Of a stretch of 24,788 nt of DNA, positions 19,104 through 24,788 are shown piece after piece (the first letter of the stretch is position 1; each line of letters opens with the position of its first letter). Position numbers and translations under genes: made by a program. The notes below the pieces were generated by a model. It had not been told where the DNA came from and did no database searches. It saw only the letters and a list, made by a program, of their open reading frames with translations. Source of the DNA: Dissophora ornata (taxonomy: Eukaryota > Mortierellomycota > Mortierellomycetes > Mortierellales > Mortierellaceae); assembly GCA_025201705.1 (NCBI GenBank), contig MU617062.1, positions 1-24,788 of the forward strand, in the 5' to 3' direction.

Positions 19104-21884
19104 CTAGTAGAAGGTTTCGCGTTCAACATCGTCGTCCTCATCCTCGTCATCTTCCTCGTCCTCCACGTCGCTATTGTATCCGCTAGTTAACGCGTCAATC
19201 AATTCTTCAGTGGTCATGCTAACAAGGTTTTGATCCTCTGGGTATTCGCTGTTTTGGAGTCGTGACATCCACCAATCATCCTCGTCTTCGTCCTGTCCCT
19301 GATCTTGGTTTTCGGCTTCATCAGTTGATACATCCATCTCAGTTCGGTCCTGAGATTCAACTTCCTCGCCTTCTTCCTCTGATACGTGGTGTCTTGCCCT
19401 TTTGCCACCATAAGAACTCCCTTGTTGGTGTGAAATCGACCGTCCAGCCTCAGTTGAACGTTTCCTAATCCCGAACGTTGATGGATGGGAAGAATGAGAT
19501 TGACTAAAAGAGTCGACTGATGCCGTTGATCCAGATCTAATCGCTGCAGGGCTGATACGCGGTCGACTCCGAGCCGAGCCGGATCCAGTACCCAGACTAT
19601 ACGTTCGGATGCTACCAGTGAATGTCAGTAAGGACATTTGCGAATGAAAACCACCGTCTCCCTCCGAAAACGAAGATTCATCCTCTGATTCGTTTTCTGA
19701 AGACCCGTCCTCGCTAGCCACGTCCTGCTCTTCGACCCCATATTCCCCTTCGTCGTCGCCTTCCTCTTCTTCATCGTCTTCTTCGTGCACATCATCGGTT
19801 CCAGTATTTTTCTCAATTTGTCCAATGTGGCTCGCTCGCCTGTCAGCAGACTTTCTTCGCGGAAGTTCAAGGTCGCTAAACCGAACTCTTTGCTGTTGTG
19901 ACCTCCGATGTCTAGGGTGATGGTGAGTATGACCAGGTCTGGCTAAAGTTTCGGGCAGCGCGTTGGGTGTAGAAGTCCTTCCCGTCAAGAGCGACGATCC
20001 GACTCTGGCGCGAGGTTGGCAGGTTGCGTGGAGGAAGCGACGTCTGTAAGCATCTAATGCCTGCTGTAGCAAGAGACGCTTCCCAGAAAGTAATATAGGA
20101 TTTATCGAGCACTATCCCACACGGAGTAAATGAAATGAACATTAAATTACGCCACTAAAATTCATGCAGATGTTTTAACTGCAAGATGTCACCATGGTTC
20201 GTACAAGCTTCCATCCAATTTCGTTCAGGTATGACTCTTCAGCATGTCGAACACCAAAGGATTTCCAATGCTGCGACTCGCCCTCGTCTGCTAGAAATGA
20301 GCGAGGATAGACACAGTTGGTTCTTTTGAAATCGAATGGCAGGTCCTCTACTTGAATGCAGTCGATATCGCAGCGGATGCGAAATCTTTTGAATTGGCCT
20401 TGAACAAAACTCTCAAACTCCAGGGAGCCACCGCTGCTATTGGAACTACCAGAGACCGAGAACGTTCCAAGAGTAGGGAATTTTCGTGCTTGCACTTGGG
20501 CATTCATTGGCTCTTGTTGCAATGGCCGACTAAAAGTCCGAGTATTGCTGTCGATTGGACTTGGTTCGGGCCGCACATGGTTCGACGTTGTCTCGTAAGC
20601 ATATGGGTGTTGGCCGGAAGAAGTTGGACTCAAACCAATCACTTTGGTAGGCTGCCACGAAAGGGTTGGAGCCGGAGGAACCTGCGTCCTGATGCTCCTG
20701 TCATTCCCTGGTTGTTCTTGTGGATACTGTGGTCGGATTTGCGTTCTTGTCAGCGCCAAAACAGGTCCCTGCTGCCGGAACCGCAGGTTACCCTCGACAG
20801 GTCCTCGCTCTCTTCTCTCGGCCATTTCCTGTCTCTTTTCGCGCCGAGATTTTTCGTTCAAGTACACATTCCGCATCTCGACGACCGCCCTTCCCAAGGC
20901 ACCCCTATTACTGGCCAATAGTGTCGGATTCAGATGTGCCAGTTTCCACGCTTGCTCGTTACACTGGCGTTCATAATCTCGACGAATACCCTTGTATTCC
21001 TGCTCAGGCCCATTAGCACTCGGATAGACGCAATTATCACGCTGGAACTCTGAGGGAATGTCCGCCATGTCTACGGAATCAATATCCACACGCACCGTAA
21101 AGATCTTGGTGCCACCTCTAGTCTTGTAGCTGTACGTGATCCAAGGGACACCGTTCACATCTCGAAGCGAGGGCTTGGATGAAGGCGTCGTATCCTGAGG
21201 TCCAGGACGCATCACGGACATGAATTTACGCATGTTGTTAGCAGACACCGTTGGCCTCGGCGGAGTTTGGCGTTGGTGTCTTGGGGGAATGCCCAGTGGG
21301 TCTAGGGAAGGTTGCTGGTGGCTAGTAAGAAGACCTTGCTGGCCTAGAAGACTCTGGTGGCGTTGAGAGGGGCCTTTCTCGCTTAGTGGACCCAATTGGT
21401 GTGTACAGGGACTACTGGGGTCCGGTGGGGGGCTGGCCGACACGGTAGTGGGCACATCTTCTCTCCCCACAACCTCAAGGTCACCTCTCGACCCGCCAGA
21501 ACCTTCGCTTGAAAGCTGTAGCTTACTCATCTTGACCCGCTTTAGAATGGCCTCCATGCTCGACAGCTGATCAATAGAAAGATTAGAGAGAACGTTCGCC
21601 ATATCGGTGCCTGACTGTAACAAGTCCTGTACTTGAAAGGCGGCGCAGGAAGCATTGGGACCTAGGGGCTGTGTACAAGGACCAATGTTTAATTTGGCGA
21701 AAGACGGAAATTTAAAAACGATGCTGCCCTTTTAGTTCTCAAGCTTAAGTTTGAGCGTATATCATAAAGGCCCTACCGACTGGCTACGCATGGAGGGACC
21801 TGCCTCTTCCCTGAGACGAGTTGTCTCACGACGTTCAGCAGGACTTCTTGTGCGTGTGCTCATACTTCCTGGAGTGCTCGCCAT
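19104..21884 (-). CDS. Protein with two DUF8032-like domains and an acidic C-terminal tail
   Basis: Three exons (21884-21777, 21668-20205, 20111-19104) give 859 residues. Exon 1 codes a charged N-terminus (STRTRSPAERRETTRLREE). Residues ~210-305 and ~452-552 are two copies of one domain: each has a tyrosine/phenylalanine-rich strand, a VDIDSV or CDIDCI strand, NCVYP, and WKL followed by NP-x-LL and an arginine-rich helix. The second copy is split by the 93-nt intron after WKL; joining it restores CSINPILLSGKR against AHLNPTLLASNR of copy one with no length change. Without this join the gene looks like two separate frames. This pattern matches what I recall as the fungal DUF8032 family, of unknown function. 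The tail has Glu/Asp/Ser-rich stretches (~630-678 and ~840-856) and basic KRAR-type patches, suggesting a nuclear protein. Confidence 0.82.
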
Positions 21885-22398
21885 TGAGTCGGTGATTGCC
21901 GAGTATGAAATAAGCGCTGACTGCCTTGGTTCCAGCTTGGTGAGGAGTGAGTAGTCGTGCGCTTTGGTTGCATATTCCCGCCAACACGAAAAAGGATTTT
22001 TTTCGGCCGGGGGTCAACACATTGTAAACAACGACCGGGTACTGTGACTGTTCGTGATACTTGATGTTTTTCTGCAGTACGCGCTCGACACAGAATCTAT
22101 TACTCCACCGTTATCATATTTTGATGGTGCAGAAAAATAATGAGTATCTTCTCGCCAAATGAAGTCCATTTATTGTATTTAAATCGAGTGACGTTTTCCC
22201 CGGCAGCTTGGTCGGTTGTATCGCTAGGCAGAGCCGCCGTTGGAGATACGGCAATTACGAACTTAAGGTACTCTAACACTTCCTGTCGCTGGTTGAGAAG
22301 CCTGAACGGTTGGTCAAGGTCCTGGCAGATTATGAAAGTGTGCTTGGGATGTTCAAGTTTGAACGGAGGTTTCATTGTAATTTACAGTGGTATAATGT
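21885..22398. promoter_or_regulatory. DUF8032-like gene promoter and HAUS8-like gene 3' end
   Basis: 514 bp between two minus-strand genes. A minus-strand AATAAA at 22174-22169 may end the HAUS8-like transcript about 225 nt after its stop. A 91-codon ATG frame occupies 22375-22100 on the same strand and is listed separately as doubtful. Confidence 0.5.
22100..22375 (-). CDS. Doubtful 91-residue open frame
   Basis: An ATG frame begins 23 nt after the stop of the HAUS8-like gene on the same strand. Its first ~75 residues have protein-like composition (MKPPFKLEHPKHTFIICQDL, then LLNQRQEVLEYLKF), but I recognise no family. The frame contains a minus-strand AATAAA, so it could simply be the 3' untranslated region of the HAUS8-like gene. 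Splicing to further exons downstream would also be possible but no clear partner was found. Confidence 0.25.
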   Translation of the reverse strand: MKPPFKLEHPKHTFIICQDLDQPFRLLNQRQEVLEYLKFVIAVSPTAALPSDTTDQAAGENVTRFKYNKWTSFGEKILIIFLHHQNMITVE

Positions 22399-24069
22399 TT
22401 AAATAAGATCCAGAAGGCTGCTCTCCAGCGACTCTGCTTCCCGAATCCTGCTAAGTAGTGCTAGACAGAGCAGCAACTCTTGTATCTCCTGTTTGACTGC
22501 ATCACACGACTTTTTCATGATCCGAGTGACTCCAAGTAGCTGTGGTTGGATTTGATATATGATTAACAACGAATATTGAGCGTTAGTCTCCAGACCACAA
22601 AACACCCTGGAGCTTGAATGAAATACAGGTAAAGATAGCTTACAAATCCCTCATCCTCCTTGCTCGTGTTCCTCTTGGACCAAGTGTCCAACGCTACTCG
22701 GCAGTCCTGGATTTGAGCAAGCCATTTCTGGAGGATGCCTTCATCGATTCCAGGAATACCGGGAGCGCCGCTCTTATTATCTATCGCAGTCGATAATGCG
22801 CCGTAACTACCCTTCAGTGATTGTAGTTCACTTATAACAGCTAGTAGCCGATCTCTCTATTGTATCAAAGGATAAACGGCCGACAGTCAATAAATTGGAT
22901 AGGATTTGTGCATCGATATAACTTTTGTAGAAAGTAACTGCTGTATCAGTAGCCAGGTTCCCTTACGTGACATCCCAGATTAGATTCGAGTTCAGCAAAC
23001 TCCTTTTCGACATTCAGTCTTTTCTGAAGAATTTGCAGCTCTTCCTCTTGCTCCAGAATTGACTGCTCCGCCACCTTAAACTGCGCCTTTGAAAGAGAAG
23101 CATGTCAGCACCTGCACATATTCTGATGGAAGTAAAATAGCCAGTATGCCCAACGCATCCAGACAAGTTACCTCCGCCGATTTTTCCTGGTTCTCGAAAT
23201 GCTGTGCGGCTCTTTTGCTCATCATGAACCACTGCAGAAGTCGTGCTTGCGACAGATAGATTTCCTCCTGTCGCTTCCCAGGCACAAGGGCTGATGGACG
23301 ATCCTGGCGAACACTTCTTGTCCCAATAAACTCTGACGAATTTGATGCTGGCAGTACACCAGTGCTCCATGACAACATCGAATCACCTCTAACGCCTGTG
23401 GTATCGGCACCTTCGTCATTCAGACTAATTTCTGATTCTGATATCACCTTTGTAAATAGCGCATCCTTATCTGTGAATAACAAGTCTGAGGTCGCGTCCC
23501 GGATCCTGCTGTTGAAAGGAGTACTTGAGCGCAATGTCCACGAAGATGCAGGCTGCAATTTCTTTTCGACTCTGTGGACTCCAACTCCATGTCGACGTAC
23601 TCCTAAGAGGTTGGGAGCGGGCGCGCTCTTCTTCGACATTGTATCAAAGTGTTGAACGATCCTCCGCGTATTAAATTCCTGTACTTTACTATCTTCATCT
23701 TCTTGCCCGCTTATTATCTGTTCCTGTGTGGTTTCACTGTGCACTCGTTCAGTGGTTGCAGCCACGGGTTTATATGCGCTGATGGATCTTGTTGGACGGA
23801 AAACAGACCGCGCAAGCAGCACTGAGGAGCGGAGGTTCCGGTCATCGCCTCGTACAGACGCTCTTAAGGACTTGTTTTGTGCACGTTCTATTTGTCGTGA
23901 GAGCAGATTCTACGTTAATCGGTAGTAGATGCCAAGAGGGTTAATGGCGCAAATTGATCTTCGTACCGGCTTGAAATGCCTCCAGTTGCTTGCGACGATC
24001 TTGAATGGAGGGCAGAATAGGGATGCCTTTGTCCTGGAGGTCGACGTAAGATTCATCACTCGAGTCCAT
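22399..24069 (-). CDS. HAUS8: HAUS8-like augmin complex subunit (QWF motif, coiled coil)
   Basis: Five exons (24069-23967, 23887-23172, 23086-22967, 22856-22644, 22539-22399) give 430 residues, near the 410 of human HAUS8. Residues 1-235 are disordered and basic (RSVRQDR, VFRPTRS), as expected of the microtubule-binding N-terminus of HAUS8. At 247-270 comes SQARLLQWFMMSKRAAQHFE: the QWF/QWRF-type motif shared by plant AUG8 and animal HAUS8. A long coiled coil follows (EQEEELQILQKRLNVEKEFAELE), then YGALSTAIDNKSGAPGIPGI, which resembles the conserved YxxFATALDTTRHELPV region, and a C-terminal helix. Augmin recruits gamma-tubulin to the sides of spindle microtubules. Exon 1 was chosen because its donor phase matches only the acceptor at 23888 and yields a sensible N-terminus (MDSSDESYVDLQDKGIPILP). 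Assignment is by motif and layout, not by search. Confidence 0.75.
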
Positions 24070-24788
24070 TTGTCTCGTGTTGTCATGAAGAGTTGTCCAA
24101 ACAATCAAGCTCCTTTTTGGGTCACTTTAAATTCGCCTGCACTTTTGGCGGCGTTTCTTTCCGGGCTCTAGTTTGATGGCTAGGCGCAGCATGCAAACAG
24201 AGACGAAAAGCTATAAGGCGCGCCTCCCATGGCCAAACCATCCGCTTGACCAACCTGTCCTCTCTCTCTCCCCATGTTCTGAATGAGGGAAACAAACTCC
24301 GAGTCCATTGGAAACCATACAGCGGTTTCAAAGTAATAAACGGATAAACGGTCAAGACTTCATAGTGCTCTTGAACGAATGCCAAGTGCCGACACATGCG
24401 AAAAAAATAAACACCCAACGGCGTCCACATTCACTAATACGTCGTTCTCCGCGCGTCTTCGATGTTATTTATTGACAACGAATATTCTTTATTTATTTGT
24501 CTGCGAGGCTATGTACTTCTCGTCTAAAACCAGACTCTCTGCCAGCTCGCTCGATAAATAAATACCAAGTGAGCTGCCCAGGGTGCACGACGAGGACGTG
24601 GTCTGGCTATTCGCACCCCGTTATTCGTTTTGAGATTTTATAGAGGTCAAAAGAAAACGCACAAGGCAAAAATAAACACCTCTCTTCCCGTTTTTTGTTT
24701 TTTTGCTTAGGACAACAAAAAAATGGGGGCCAAAAAACTCAAAACCCAGACTATATCGATCCCGGCCCTTTCCCTTTCTCACCTCTTT
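24070..24788. other. Right flank: HAUS8-like promoter, possible start of another gene
   Basis: 719 bp upstream of the HAUS8-like start. AATAAA-type signals occur on both strands at 24405-24560, so a transcript from outside the window may end here on the minus strand. A plus-strand ATG at 24723 opens a frame that runs off the window (MGAKKLKTQTISIPALSLSH...), but the same sequence is a CT-rich promoter-like tract and the frame is too short to judge. Nothing else is visible. Confidence 0.4.

Noticed and set aside
20142..20165. Separate start (ATG at 20165 or 20142) for the downstream half of the DUF8032-like gene
   Set aside because: It would need a 5' leader inside the neighbouring frame, whereas joining the two frames restores a full second domain copy with exact register.
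23888..23910. Acceptor at 23910 for exon 2 of the HAUS8-like gene
   Set aside because: It is phase 0 and fits only a different first-exon frame of unlikely composition; the acceptor ending at 23888 matches the phase of the ATG at 24069.

Overview
The window reads as nuclear DNA of an early-diverging filamentous fungus, most likely a mucoromycote or mortierellomycote. This is inferred from gene content and intron style, not from a marker gene. Coding regions are cut by many short spliceosomal introns (28 placed here, roughly 55-165 nt) with GTAAGT-like donors, TAG/CAG acceptors and CTAAC/CTGAC-like branch sites. I found no bacterial, phage or plasmid signature, and no tRNA, rRNA, transposon or CRISPR array.

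Nine protein genes can be modelled by joining open frames at splice sites with matching phase. From left to right: a Bqt4-like inner-nuclear-membrane protein (minus, 358-1714); a 981-residue low-complexity protein I do not recognise (minus, 2037-5510); TOM22, a mitochondrial import receptor (plus, 6008-6526); DBP8/DDX49, a DEAD-box helicase for small-subunit ribosome assembly (minus, 6914-8930); a gene-poor stretch (8931-11037); a secreted DUF3712-like protein (plus, 11038-12827); an 808-residue unknown (minus, 13160-15670); a long-chain acyl-CoA synthetase (minus, 15726-18269); a protein with two copies of a fungal DUF8032-like domain and an acidic tail (minus, 19104-21884); and a HAUS8-like augmin subunit (minus, 22399-24069).

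The genes do not form one pathway. The layout is ordinary for a compact fungal chromosome: one divergent promoter (unknown gene/TOM22), two convergent pairs sharing short 3' regions (TOM22/DBP8; secreted protein/808-residue gene), and a very tight head-to-tail pair (acyl-CoA synthetase/808-residue gene, 55 bp apart).

The points most worth a second look are the probable augmin subunit in a fungus, the DUF8032-like gene that looks like two genes until a hidden intron is recognised from its internal duplication, the 17-nt microexon inside the Bqt4 domain, and two long conserved-looking proteins of unknown function. I do not see a convincing novel multi-gene system.
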